Program-made: the position numbers and the translations under genes
Notes under the pieces: generated by a model
Told to the model about the DNA's origin: nothing
The model's input: only the letters and a program-made list of their open reading frames with translations
The model's database searches: none
NCBI GenBank assembly: GCA_041484845.1
Contig: JBGPIK010000062.1
Location: forward strand, 1 to 22,075
DNA length: 22,075 bases
DNA from: JBGPIK01 sp041484845
GTDB lineage: Bacteria > Desulfobacterota > Binatia > UBA9968
Reading direction: 5' to 3'
Shown here: in pieces, positions 7,791 to 14,689 of the stretch
How the letters are laid out: the number at the start of each line of letters is the position of its first letter
Position numbering within the stretch: position 1 is the stretch's first letter

Positions 7791-8216
7791 ATGGCTCTCC
7801 ACGTAGTTTCACCCGAAAAGGACAAGGTCCTCTTAGAGCGTATGCAGGCCTTGGGAGTTCGGCAACAGGACGTCGAGGAACACTTTGTTCGGTCCTCGGG
7901 GGCTGGCGGTCAGAATGTTAATAAGCTTTCAACCTGTGTTGTGCTCCACCATCGGCCGACCGGCATTCGAGTCAAATGCCAGAAGGAACGGTCGCAGGCT
8001 CTTAATCGTTTTCTGGCGCGCAGAATTCTGCTAGACAAAATTGAGGCGAAACAAAAAGGAGTCCAAACCGCCAAAGAACAAGAGATTGCCAAAATCCGCC
8101 GTCAGAAACGGAAACGCTCACGGCGCGCCAAGCTTCGGCTGCTCGCTGAGAAGCGCCACCAGGCGGAACGAAAATCTCTTCGCGCCGCCGTTCGACCCGA
8201 CGCTGACGACTTATGA
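7791..8216 (+). CDS. Release-factor-like peptidyl-tRNA hydrolase (ArfB/RF-1 domain family)
   Basis: A 141-residue protein of the stand-alone RF-1 domain family, the size of E. coli ArfB. The catalytic GGQ is at residues 39-41 in RSSGAGGQNVNKLST. It is followed by VKCQKERSQALNRFLA, the conserved K-x-QxxRSQxxNR segment after the GGQ fold. The C-terminal tail is very basic (KIRRQKRKRSRRAKLRLL), like the ArfB tail that enters the empty mRNA channel. Such proteins hydrolyse peptidyl-tRNA on stalled ribosomes. I chose ATG 7791 because the in-frame extension upstream lacks family character. A TATGAT -10-like hexamer lies only about 13 bases before this ATG, so the mRNA may have almost no leader. The gene appears to be monocistronic. 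Confidence 0.8.
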   Translation: MALHVVSPEKDKVLLERMQALGVRQQDVEEHFVRSSGAGGQNVNKLSTCVVLHHRPTGIRVKCQKERSQALNRFLARRILLDKIEAKQKGVQTAKEQEIAKIRRQKRKRSRRAKLRLLAEKRHQAERKSLRAAVRPDADDL

Positions 8217-8803
8217 CTCTGCGTATTTCCGGCAAGCCGTCCTTTCCACTCGGCAAAGACTAGGCGCGTCGAATACACCCGCATCCTCTTCTAAGGAAGG
8301 GGCTGAGAATCTGATCCAACCCAAAAGGTTCCTGTTCTTCCGGCACCCTCGCACGTGAGTGTACAGGACTTGCGCATTTCGATTGCAATCACGCGCATAA
8401 TTTGCCGGCTAATGCGGTTGCCGCACGGTTTGCCTTACACACAGCTGTCCTAAGGCTCGCGCCGACTGCCAGATGGGCGATTCGCTCCACCGGTTGCCTC
8501 GATTTGTCAACTTTCGTACAAAATTGTCAATGCATGGCTAAGCATTTCGTGCGTAAAAACCCGCGGCTATGACAAACACAGTGGTGATCGAGGCTGGTAA
8601 ATCGCTCTGAAAGCCGGGCTCGTTTGAGGGTTCGGTCCCCTCACGCAAAAAGAGAAACGCTCGCGGCACGGTGCTTGCTCCTCCTGTCCTTTCAACAATG
8701 CGATAAGCGCCTTGCCGTCTTCTCGATTACTCGATCACCCGGCCGTCAGCGGCAAAAAAGTTCCGTTCGATGTTAGAAATCTCGAGTAAGAAGGTCGTAT
8801 GAT
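8217..8803. other. Non-coding gap, nothing firm
   Basis: Nearly 590 bases without a convincing gene. At 8626-8642, GAGGG-TTCGGTC-CCCTC looks like a tRNA T-arm, but no matching acceptor, D or anticodon arms could be assembled around it. No other repeat, terminator or promoter stands out. Confidence 0.45.
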
Positions 8804-9142
8804 ATGAACACAGAACTCACTTTATGGTGTCATGTATTACAGCAAGCCATCTGGGACGTCGCCGGAATTAAAGCCAAGCTGCCCCAGAAAGAGATTCCCA
8901 GGCTTCAGCGATCAGCCCGGGCTTGGTTTCTGTCATCGGATGAGTCTCCGGGGAGCTTTCTATGGATTTGCCATATTCTTTCATTTGATATCGATGCTGT
9001 TCGAAAGCGGGTTCTGACCGCATCGCCTGCTGAGCTAAACGCATTGATCACCGACGCTCCGTCGGCCTTGAGACAGACGTCGACTTTTGACACAACCGTT
9101 GAAGCCGAAGGAGATGAAAACAAGGCTGCGGTGGGATTCTGA
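8804..9142 (+). CDS. Small conserved-type hypothetical protein
   Basis: A 112-residue soluble protein. Its central block RSARAWFLSSDESPGSFLWIC followed by SFDIDAVRKRVL resembles small hypothetical proteins of the type WxxSxDxxPxSFxxxCxxLxxDxxxVR found in deltaproteobacteria and planctomycetes; this is a recollection, not a search. The N-terminal LWCHVLQQAIWDVAG is a helix with a regular hydrophobic face. The last 25 residues are acidic and probably disordered. ATG 8804 follows AAGAAGG about 9 bases upstream. It converges with a decayed cysteine desulfurase. No function can be assigned. Confidence 0.65.
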   Translation: MNTELTLWCHVLQQAIWDVAGIKAKLPQKEIPRLQRSARAWFLSSDESPGSFLWICHILSFDIDAVRKRVLTASPAELNALITDAPSALRQTSTFDTTVEAEGDENKAAVGF

Positions 9143-9249
9143 TACACTTGACGTTGGTTGAAGAACTCGACAAGTGCGGCTTCATCGATGGGCTCTACAA
9201 ACACGCAGAGGGGCGGCGAGAACAAAGGGGAAGTAGACATTTTCTTGCC

Positions 9250-9635
9250 GCGGGCTTTGCCGGTCGGTCCACTGGTAAGTAAGTGATTCGGTAGTGATGA
9301 CTCGCTAGGTAGAGACAGAGCTTGAAGACTGAAAGGTGCTCTACTTTCGTGGTCACGATATGATTTCGCTTTGGTGACGCGGCTAAAACTCCCTTGATCG
9401 CGGTGTGGATGCTTTCGGTTCCGCCGCTCGTAAAGACGATCTCATCAGGGTGGCTGGTGCCAAAAAGAACAGCGACCGAGTCGCGTGCTTGCTCAATTTT
9501 CTCGCGATCCTTAGCCCCCAGTAGATGCGGGCTGGAAGGGTGAGCTTATGGATGGGTAAGGTAGGGCCGCATGGCCGTGAAGACCCTCTCATCCACCCTT
9601 GTGGTAGCATAGTTATCGAGATAAATACTTTCCAC
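9250..9635 (-). pseudogene. Cysteine desulfurase (NifS/IscS) N-terminal remnant with nonsense mutation
   Basis: Read on the minus strand from GTG 9635, the translation is unmistakably a NifS/IscS start: IYLDNYATTRVDERVFTAM, then RPYLTHP. A TAA (9548-9546) then replaces what is normally an aromatic residue before the GNPSS box. The frame continues with PSSPHLLGAKDREKIEQA, DEIVFTSGGTESIHTAIKG and IVTTKVEHLSVFKLC. Similarity ends after TYLPVDR, where the frame also appears shifted. About 115 of roughly 400 residues remain; the PLP-lysine and active-site Cys regions are gone. The GTG overlaps the TAG of the upstream pentapeptide gene by one base, so it was once probably the last gene of that operon. 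Confidence 0.82.
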
Positions 9636-9991
9636 TATAGTCCCGTAGCTCCTTTAGACTTCAGGTAACTTTTTAGCTCGGTATTGAGGCCCTTTGCACC
9701 AGAAAAATCGGCTCCGGCCACGACTGCGCCGTGAAAGACGGTGCCGGCCAGTTTGGCTTTCTTGAAGCTTGCGTTGATCAGCATGGTGTCCGTTAAATCG
9801 GCATTTGTTAGATCACTTGCTGCAAGTTTTCCATTACTCAAACGGCAACCTTTAAGGTTGGCTCCTCTAAGATCTAAGTTCGAGAGGTCTATGTAAGAGA
9901 GATAAAGATTCCTGAGATCAACACCGGCCAGGCTTTCGTGTTTTTCAATTTTCTGCAGAATAACTCTTACGTACCCATTTCCGCCCGCCAT
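9635..9991 (-). CDS. Pentapeptide-repeat protein
   Basis: A 118-residue protein made mostly of A(D/N)LxX pentapeptide repeats: LAGVDLRNLYLSYIDLSNLD, then LRGANLKGCRL, ASDLTNADLTDTML, NASFKKAKLAGTVF and GAVVAGADFSGA. These predict a right-handed quadrilateral beta-helix of five to six coils. Residues before it form a short helical cap, and the tail (TELKSYLKSKG) is a helix. No signal peptide, so probably cytoplasmic. I chose ATG 9991 because GGGGGGAGAA precedes it at normal spacing; an earlier in-frame start at 10027 would overlap the Pal-like gene's end. It lies 19 bases after that gene, in the same operon, and its stop overlaps the start of the decayed desulfurase. Its function is unknown. 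Confidence 0.85.
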   Translation of the reverse strand: MAGGNGYVRVILQKIEKHESLAGVDLRNLYLSYIDLSNLDLRGANLKGCRLSNGKLAASDLTNADLTDTMLINASFKKAKLAGTVFHGAVVAGADFSGAKGLNTELKSYLKSKGATGL

Positions 9992-10010
9992 CGGCTTCTC
10001 CCCCCAATCG

Positions 10011-10592
10011 TTATGTAGTTGGCGCACCGCTTACGGCGAAGTGCGCACGCCGGTTCTTTGCCCAACAGGCTTCGTCTTGCTCTTTGCACAAAGGGAGCTC
10101 TTCGCCGTAGCTTATGGTCGACAGCCTACTCGGTGCGATCCCCAGATCGCCGAGGTAGCGCTTTACGGCTTCTGCCCTTTTAGCTCCCAATGCGAGGTTA
10201 TATTCATTGGTTCCACGATCGTCACAATGCCCTTCGACTTGGACCGTGACTTGAGGATTCACTTTCAGCCATGCCGCGTGACCCTTAAGTAGCTCCCTCA
10301 TATCCGCGCGAAGATCGTAACGATCGAAGTCAAAGTTGACGTCACGAAGAGGACCTTCACCCGCGCTTTTGCCCAAAGTTCCCTTTTGAAGAGCCTCGAG
10401 ACTTGAGGTTTGCGAAGGCTTCGTGGGTATCGCCTTGGATGGTTCTTGCTTAGTCTCTACCTTCTGTGGCGCGGTTGTCTCCTGGGGCTTAGGGGCTGTC
10501 TGCTGGGAACAACCGATGATGAAAGACAATCCTGCGGCAAAAACGATTTTACCAATTAAACCCGACGTAACGTGATGAACCGCTGTGTTCAT
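10011..10592 (-). CDS. pal: Pal/OmpA-family peptidoglycan-associated lipoprotein
   Basis: A 193-residue outer-membrane lipoprotein. The signal peptide ends with a lipobox, LSFIIGC (Cys at 28), followed by a Pro/Gln/Thr-rich linker to about residue 75. The OmpA C-like domain covers about 80-190. It has VNFDFDRYDLR, VEGHCDDRGTNEYNLALGAK and RAEAVKRYL, containing the Asp and Arg that bind diaminopimelate of peptidoglycan. The closing NRRAHFAV is typical of Pal. ATG 10592 follows AAAGGAGG. No TolA, TolB or TolQR genes are visible, so this may be a second, accessory Pal-like protein rather than the Tol-Pal one. It is followed closely by the pentapeptide gene and preceded by a small lipoprotein gene in the same direction. 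Confidence 0.88.
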   Translation of the reverse strand: MNTAVHHVTSGLIGKIVFAAGLSFIIGCSQQTAPKPQETTAPQKVETKQEPSKAIPTKPSQTSSLEALQKGTLGKSAGEGPLRDVNFDFDRYDLRADMRELLKGHAAWLKVNPQVTVQVEGHCDDRGTNEYNLALGAKRAEAVKRYLGDLGIAPSRLSTISYGEELPLCKEQDEACWAKNRRAHFAVSGAPTT

Positions 10593-10718
10593 GCTCCATG
10601 CCTCCTTTAGGTGTTAGAAATCTTCATTCGATTTCAGCAGTCCCCGACTAGCGACCACACAAAGATCGAACGAGAAAAATCCGGCCCGCCATTGGCTGCC
10701 AAGAGCTGAAAAGACAAG

Positions 10719-10961
10719 TTAGAAGGTTTCTCCGGCTTCTTCATTGCCGAGCGATTTAGTTTCGCCAGTACCGCGAGAAGTCGCGGGACTCGCCGCCCCT
10801 CCCGGCGTGGAAATTACATCGCTAGCTCCGGCAGGAGCCCCCGTCACCGGCCCAGTCACCGCTACCCGTCCCTCTTTTTGCTCACACCCGGCAACGGTGA
10901 TAGCAAAAATGACCGCCCCTGATGTCAACCGAAAAACGCGGCGCGTATTCAATGGTTTCAC
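10719..10961 (-). CDS. Small lipoprotein, unknown function
   Basis: An 80-residue protein with a lipoprotein signal peptide: Arg/Lys-rich start (MKPLNTRRVFRL), hydrophobic core SGAVIFAITV and lipobox VAGC with Cys at 26. The mature part is about 55 residues, rich in Gly, Ala, Thr, Ser and Pro, probably unstructured, and ends NEEAGETF. The start is GTG 10961, with a purine-rich AAGAAAACGAG upstream. It starts 17 bases after the end of a small helical protein gene and lies 126 bases before the Pal-like gene, so co-transcription is plausible. The lipobox is the main support for this being real. Confidence 0.62.
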   Translation of the reverse strand: MKPLNTRRVFRLTSGAVIFAITVAGCEQKEGRVAVTGPVTGAPAGASDVISTPGGAASPATSRGTGETKSLGNEEAGETF

Positions 10962-10978
10962 CTCGTTTTCTTCTCAAA

Positions 10979-11155
10979 TTAATCAGAAAAACAGCCACGG
11001 ATTCGCTCCATGACCTCTTGTTGTGTTTGTTCGTCTAAGTTTTGGAAATGCTCTCGGAGTTCTTCGCTGGCTTGCTCAACGGCCTTCGAGTACGGAATCT
11101 CAGCGAAAGAAATTAAGTTTGCCAGTACCAGAGCGCGTTTTCTTAGTTCGTCCAA
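10979..11155 (-). CDS. Small acidic helical protein, 5' end unclear (possible frameshift)
   Basis: The minus-strand frame ending with TAA 10981-10979 encodes a strongly protein-like helix series: ELDELRKRALVLANLISFAE, AVEQASEELREHF, NLDEQTQQEVMERIRGCFSD. A heptad-like spacing of Leu, Ile and Val and the acidic character argue for a real gene. The start is the problem: the only nearby start codon in frame is TTG 11155, without a good ribosome-binding site. The frame is open up to a TGA at 11188-11186, and before that an ATG at 11209 gives only seven codons. An overlapping frame directly upstream (from 11312) could be its missing N-terminus if one base was lost or gained near 11186. It lies between the second receiver-like gene and the small lipoprotein. 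Confidence 0.5.
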   Translation of the reverse strand: MDELRKRALVLANLISFAEIPYSKAVEQASEELREHFQNLDEQTQQEVMERIRGCFSD

Positions 11156-11295
11156 TTCGCGTAACCCAAAACTTTCTTCGTAATTTCAACAATGCGTCGT
11201 TGGTTTCATTCACGAATGCAGGGCGCGTGCTGCCCTCTTCGTTGCTCGGCTTGGGGCGCTCGCTCGGGAATGAAGCACAAAAGCCCATGGTATGC

Positions 11296-11709
11296 TCATT
11301 CCGGTATGTCATTCTTCGTTAATGTTGATTCATGGCTACCCAACAGGTCATCAACAACCTTTTTTATTTTTGCTCCTTCGACCGGCAGCGATAAAAATGA
11401 AGTGGCCCCTTCTTCGAGGGCTCTCATGACTGTCTCGTGCCCTGAATTAGAGGTGGTAACGACGATCGGAATCCCCTTTGCCACAAGGCGACATTCCTGC
11501 AATGTAGTTATGTCATTCCTACTTGGATGCCTCAGGTGAACGACAATCAAATGAGGTCGGAATGAATAAACCAAGGCACAGGCTCTTTGCGGTGAATCGC
11601 AAGCCATGGCCTTGTACCCTTGGCTTTGAAGGGCGGTGAAGAGCGGGATGTCCGGGTTCTCGCCGATGAACAAAATTCTTGTTCTGACCCCCCGTTCCTT
11701 CTTTTTCAT
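11296..11709 (-). CDS. Stand-alone pseudo-receiver protein, copy 2 (Asp to His)
   Basis: A 137-residue CheY-like fold. Beta-1 is TRILFIGEN, where the usual acidic pair is GEN. Beta-3 is RPHLIVVHLRHPS, with His58 where the phospho-acceptor Asp belongs. Beta-4 is IPIVVTTSNS and beta-5 is ATSFLSLPVEGAKI, where the conserved Lys before Pro is replaced. All phosphorylation residues are thus degraded while the fold residues remain. It is a close paralogue of the gene 29 bases upstream; they share LxxQGYxxMxCxSPQ, the RPHLI/HL strand and LQECR. The two probably arose by duplication and are co-transcribed. No output domain is present. They may act as protein-interaction modules towards the nearby kinase/activator pair; that is inference. 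Confidence 0.8.
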   Translation of the reverse strand: MKKKERGVRTRILFIGENPDIPLFTALQSQGYKAMACDSPQRACALVYSFRPHLIVVHLRHPSRNDITTLQECRLVAKGIPIVVTTSNSGHETVMRALEEGATSFLSLPVEGAKIKKVVDDLLGSHESTLTKNDIPE

Positions 11710-11738
11710 TGTGCGCTGTTCCCTCTACGCGTTTTCTT

Positions 11739-12140
11739 TCAGGCTTCCGGCCGTCCAAGGGCAATTGAAGTTTGAACACCGTGGAGGATTTCTCTAATCG
11801 CATTGGGTTTCAGTGGAAGAGGGATAAACCGAAGAGCATGCTTGCCCAACTCGTCCACAAAAGCTCGGATTCGTGACGCGCCGGTGGCAATAATGACCGG
11901 CACGCCGTCTGCCAGGGCACGACATTCCTGCAACGCATAAATGTCCCGGCTACTCGATTGCTCGAGATGAAGGATGATTAGATGGGGCCGAATGGGGTAA
12001 ACAAAACCCCAGGCTTTTTGCGGCGACTCGCAGCTCATAACTTCGTAGCCTTGCTGTTCAAGTCCGCCAATGAGCGGGGTATCCAATTTCTCGTCGATCA
12101 ATAAAATCTTTTCTTTCTTCTCCGCATATCTTTCTGGCAT
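11739..12140 (-). CDS. Stand-alone pseudo-receiver protein, copy 1 (Asp to His)
   Basis: A 133-residue CheY-like fold. Beta-1 is KILLIDEKLD and keeps an Asp-Glu pair. Beta-3 is RPHLIILHLEQSS, with His58 at the phospho-acceptor position. Beta-4 is VPVIIATGAS with the Thr retained. Beta-5 is LRFIPLPLKPNAI, where the canonical Lys-Pro is not in register. Phosphorylation by the classical route is not possible without the Asp. It is the first gene of a minus-strand series and is paralogous to the next gene. ATG 12140 has only a weak ribosome-binding site. A 415-base non-coding gap separates it from the sigma-54 activator gene. Confidence 0.8.
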   Translation of the reverse strand: MPERYAEKKEKILLIDEKLDTPLIGGLEQQGYEVMSCESPQKAWGFVYPIRPHLIILHLEQSSSRDIYALQECRALADGVPVIIATGASRIRAFVDELGKHALRFIPLPLKPNAIREILHGVQTSIALGRPEA

Positions 12141-12556
12141 AGGTAACTTTCAATTCACCCTGGAGCCAATCCAACGTGTTGGGTCAGCCGATCCCTTATT
12201 CCGCTAAACGCAAGACTGGGGCCGTTTTCTTGGATTGCGATAAGTTGCTAAAACATCGGTGAAATTTGTGACGGACAAAAATTTAATGGCAACTTTCTAA
12301 TAGAATTAGAGTCCCGACTGCTGTTTTGGCATTAACGACAAGGAATTAGTCGCGTGGAGTGCAAAAATGGCGCTATATTACGTGTTGGCCCTGGCTTAAG
12401 AATGCCGTTTTTGCAGCCATCTGAAATTGACTGTCTTAGAAACCGCTAACAAAAGATTGCCTCGCCCGCCAAGCATGATGCTCAGCCACCTCGCCATGTT
12501 CGATTGTCCAGAAAAATCCGCGATGATTTTTTCAGCGCTGCGGGTCACAGCCAAAG
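12141..12556. other. Non-coding gap between activator and pseudo-receiver genes
   Basis: About 415 bases, AT-richer than the surrounding genes, with no protein-like frame. It should hold the promoter of the pseudo-receiver series. I looked for GG-N10-GC sigma-54 sites on both strands and found only near misses (for example CTGGCTTAAGAATGCC, one base short). No terminator hairpin is obvious after the activator gene. Confidence 0.45.
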
Positions 12557-13930
12557 CTAGGGTCGTTTCGGACTTGGGTCCAAACCGGTAAGGCCAAATT
12601 TCTTTACTTTATGGTGAAGCGTACGGAGGCCTATTCTGAGGACATGCGCAGCCTGTTTTTTGGTTGGAAAATATTCCAGATAACGGCGGATCATTTCTAT
12701 CTCAACCTCCTCCATGGTTACACCGACTCCGAATCTGATCTCTTTGGCGTCCACGCCGCCGCGAATGTTTGGCGGCACATCACTCACGTCCAAGCTATCC
12801 CCTTCCGCCATCAGAACCATGCTTTCCACAACATTCTTAAGCTCTCTGACGTTGCCCGCCCATGGGTACCGTTGTAATCGGACAAGCGCCTCGGGCCTGA
12901 TTTTGAGATTGGACTTGCCGCTGGTTCTTTCTAATTCCGTCAGAAAAGCTTTGATCAGGTAAGGAATATCATCTTTCCGCTCACGTAACGGAGGCGCCAT
13001 CAGCGTGACCACTTTGATTCGGTAGTAGAGGTCCTCACGGAATCTTCGATTCCTCACCTCATCCTCCAAATGGACATTGGTAGCCGAGATCAGCCGCAGG
13101 TTGGTTTTGACTTTCTTTGTTCCCCCGAGCCTGCGAAATTCCTTACGTTCCAACGCCCGAAGCAATTTGGCTTGCGATCTAAGCCCCATCTCATTGATCT
13201 CATCGAGAAACAGAGTGCCCTCGTTAGCGGTTTCAAAAACGCCGATTTTTTTCTCGTTGGCGCCTGTGAAGGCTCCCCGCTCGTGGCCGAACAGCTCATT
13301 TTCCAAAAGCTCGTCTGATACGGATGCGCAGTTGACCGGAACGAAGGGGTGGTCTCTTCTCGGGCTCAAGCGATGAATTTCTCGCGCGATAACTTCTTTG
13401 CCGGAGCCGCTTTCGCCACAGATGAGAACGTTACCGCCGTAAGGCGCAATCCGTTCTACGAGCGAAAAAAGTTCTCTCATCGCTCGCGAGACTCCGATGA
13501 CCACGTTTTGCGGTTGAATCGTCTGCGCGGAAGCTTCCACGGCTTCTCGACCCTGTTGTTGGTCCCATCTTCGCAGGGCCGCGCTTACCGAGTCGGTCAA
13601 ATCTTTTGCAGTGACAGGCTTGGTCAAGAAATCCGCCGCGCCCATCTTCATGGCCTGAATCGCGGAATTCATCGTCCCAAAGGCGGTCACAAAAACGATC
13701 GGGCATTCCAGGCCATTTTTTTTGAGCTGCCCGAGAAGGTTGAGGCCGTCGCCGTCAGGGAGTTTGAGCTCGGTAATGACGGCCGAAACTTGGCTGCCGC
13801 ACGTCATAGAGAAAGCCGTTTTCAACGAACCTGCCTCCAGCACTTCAAAGCGTGCTCTTCTTAGAACGGTGGCCAGGCTCTCACGGCTTTCCTGATGATC
13901 TTCAACGATGAGTACTTTGCGGTTGTACAT
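12557..13930 (-). CDS. NtrC-family sigma-54-dependent activator with Glu at the phospho-acceptor site
   Basis: A 457-residue regulator with the full NtrC layout. The receiver (1-120) has E10-D11 in LIVEDHQES, T82 in FVTAFG and K104 in FLTKP, but the acceptor Asp is Glu54 in VITELKLPDGDG. The AAA+ domain (about 142-375) has Walker A GESGSGKE (172-179), the sigma-54-contacting GAFTGA loop (219-224) and Walker B GTLFLDEI (238-245). A Fis-type HTH is near the end (KKQAAHVLRIGLRTLHHKVK). All ATPase and sigma-54 contact motifs are intact, so it should activate sigma-54 promoters. Asp-to-Glu can mimic phosphorylation in some NtrC-type receivers, which suggests constitutive or protein-controlled activity. 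I chose ATG 13930, after GGAGAAATA, 13 bases past the kinase stop; an earlier in-frame start would overlap the kinase. Confidence 0.92.
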   Translation of the reverse strand: MYNRKVLIVEDHQESRESLATVLRRARFEVLEAGSLKTAFSMTCGSQVSAVITELKLPDGDGLNLLGQLKKNGLECPIVFVTAFGTMNSAIQAMKMGAADFLTKPVTAKDLTDSVSAALRRWDQQQGREAVEASAQTIQPQNVVIGVSRAMRELFSLVERIAPYGGNVLICGESGSGKEVIAREIHRLSPRRDHPFVPVNCASVSDELLENELFGHERGAFTGANEKKIGVFETANEGTLFLDEINEMGLRSQAKLLRALERKEFRRLGGTKKVKTNLRLISATNVHLEDEVRNRRFREDLYYRIKVVTLMAPPLRERKDDIPYLIKAFLTELERTSGKSNLKIRPEALVRLQRYPWAGNVRELKNVVESMVLMAEGDSLDVSDVPPNIRGGVDAKEIRFGVGVTMEEVEIEMIRRYLEYFPTKKQAAHVLRIGLRTLHHKVKKFGLTGLDPSPKRP

Positions 13931-13943
13931 TATTTCTCCGCGG

Positions 13944-14624
13944 CTATCGCCTGAGGGGCAAAGAGATGATGAAGGCACTGCCCTTGCCGACTGCAGAGGT
14001 AAAGGATAGTTGCCCGTGGTGCATCCTTGTGATCTCTAACGCCAGCGCGAGGCCGAGCCCCAATCCGCCCTCTTTAGTGGAAAAGAAAGCGTCAAAGATA
14101 CGCTCACGATCACGCGGCTGAATTCCTACGCCTTCGTCTTCGACTTTAATCGATACGTTGCCGTTTTTCATCTCCGTGGCAAGAGTAATGGACCCGCTCG
14201 AGGGGGAGTTCTCAATCGCGTTGAGGAAAATGTTTAAGATCGCTTGCTTGATCTGTATGGGGTCACCCCGTAGGGCCGGCACATGAGCCTGAAGATTGTT
14301 CCTCACGGTGAGTTCCTTTTTGGATGACTCGGGCTTGGCAAAAGCTTCCACATCCCTGACCAGTGCGTTGACGTCAATGGCCGTGATTCGGGGCTTTGGC
14401 AGTTCCGAAAGCCGGAGAACGTTACAGAGAAGAGAGTCCAACTCCGCGATTGTGTTTCGCAACCTTCCGAGCCGCTCTCGGATCGTGTCGACATGGATCT
14501 CGGCAATCTCATCCTCCAGGTTATCTATGTTCAGCAGCAGGGCGTTAAGCGGGTTACGGATTCTCCGAACGATTTCGTCGACCCTGGGGAGCGCCGAAGT
14601 CGATTGTTTTACTCTTTGCGTCAC
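13944..14624 (-). CDS. Soluble histidine-kinase-like protein lacking the phospho-accepting His
   Basis: A 226-residue cytoplasmic protein with only a DHp-like helical pair and a HATPase_c domain; no sensor or membrane segment. The H-box reads VRRIRNPLNALLLN, whereas the family has HEIRNPLN, so His is Arg20 and the following Glu is Arg21. The ATP-binding boxes are intact: N-box QAILNIFLNAIENSP, G1 VEDEGVGIQ, F-box region FDAFFSTKEGG and G2 GLGLGLALA. It should bind ATP, but cannot autophosphorylate on the usual His. It is immediately upstream of the sigma-54 activator, as NtrB is with NtrC, and they are surely co-transcribed. GTG 14624 is the only start after an upstream in-frame stop. It may act as an ATP-dependent allosteric partner of the activator. 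Confidence 0.88.
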   Translation of the reverse strand: MTQRVKQSTSALPRVDEIVRRIRNPLNALLLNIDNLEDEIAEIHVDTIRERLGRLRNTIAELDSLLCNVLRLSELPKPRITAIDVNALVRDVEAFAKPESSKKELTVRNNLQAHVPALRGDPIQIKQAILNIFLNAIENSPSSGSITLATEMKNGNVSIKVEDEGVGIQPRDRERIFDAFFSTKEGGLGLGLALALEITRMHHGQLSFTSAVGKGSAFIISLPLRR

Positions 14625-14676
14625 GAGAACACATGAAGGGGATGCGGCACGTGCAGCCCGTTATGGCGTTTCCTGT

Positions 14677-14688
14677 ATATTCGAATAT
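14677..14688. promoter_or_regulatory. Perfect 12-bp palindrome, possible operator at the kinase promoter
   Basis: ATATTCGAATAT is a perfect palindrome. It lies directly downstream of the candidate -10 and would cover the transcript start of the kinase/activator operon, a usual place for a repressor or autoregulatory site. Confidence 0.4.
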
Positions 14689-14689
14689 T

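Noticed and set aside
8626..8642. tRNA T-arm-like GAGGG-TTCGGTC-CCCTC
   Set aside because: The loop lacks the usual A at position 58 and no acceptor, D or anticodon arm could be assembled. A TGCGT/ACGCA pair 98 bases apart gives no tRNA-Sec-like fold with a TCA anticodon.
11186..11209. In-frame TGA read as selenocysteine (ATG 11209, seven codons, TGA)
   Set aside because: No SECIS-like hairpin follows the TGA, no selenocysteine machinery is visible, and the helical protein shows no redox motif there. A frameshift or alternative start is simpler.
12390..12420. Sigma-54-like TGGCTTAAGAATGCC before the pseudo-receiver genes
   Set aside because: GG and GC are 9 rather than 10 bases apart on both strands, which sigma-54 does not tolerate.
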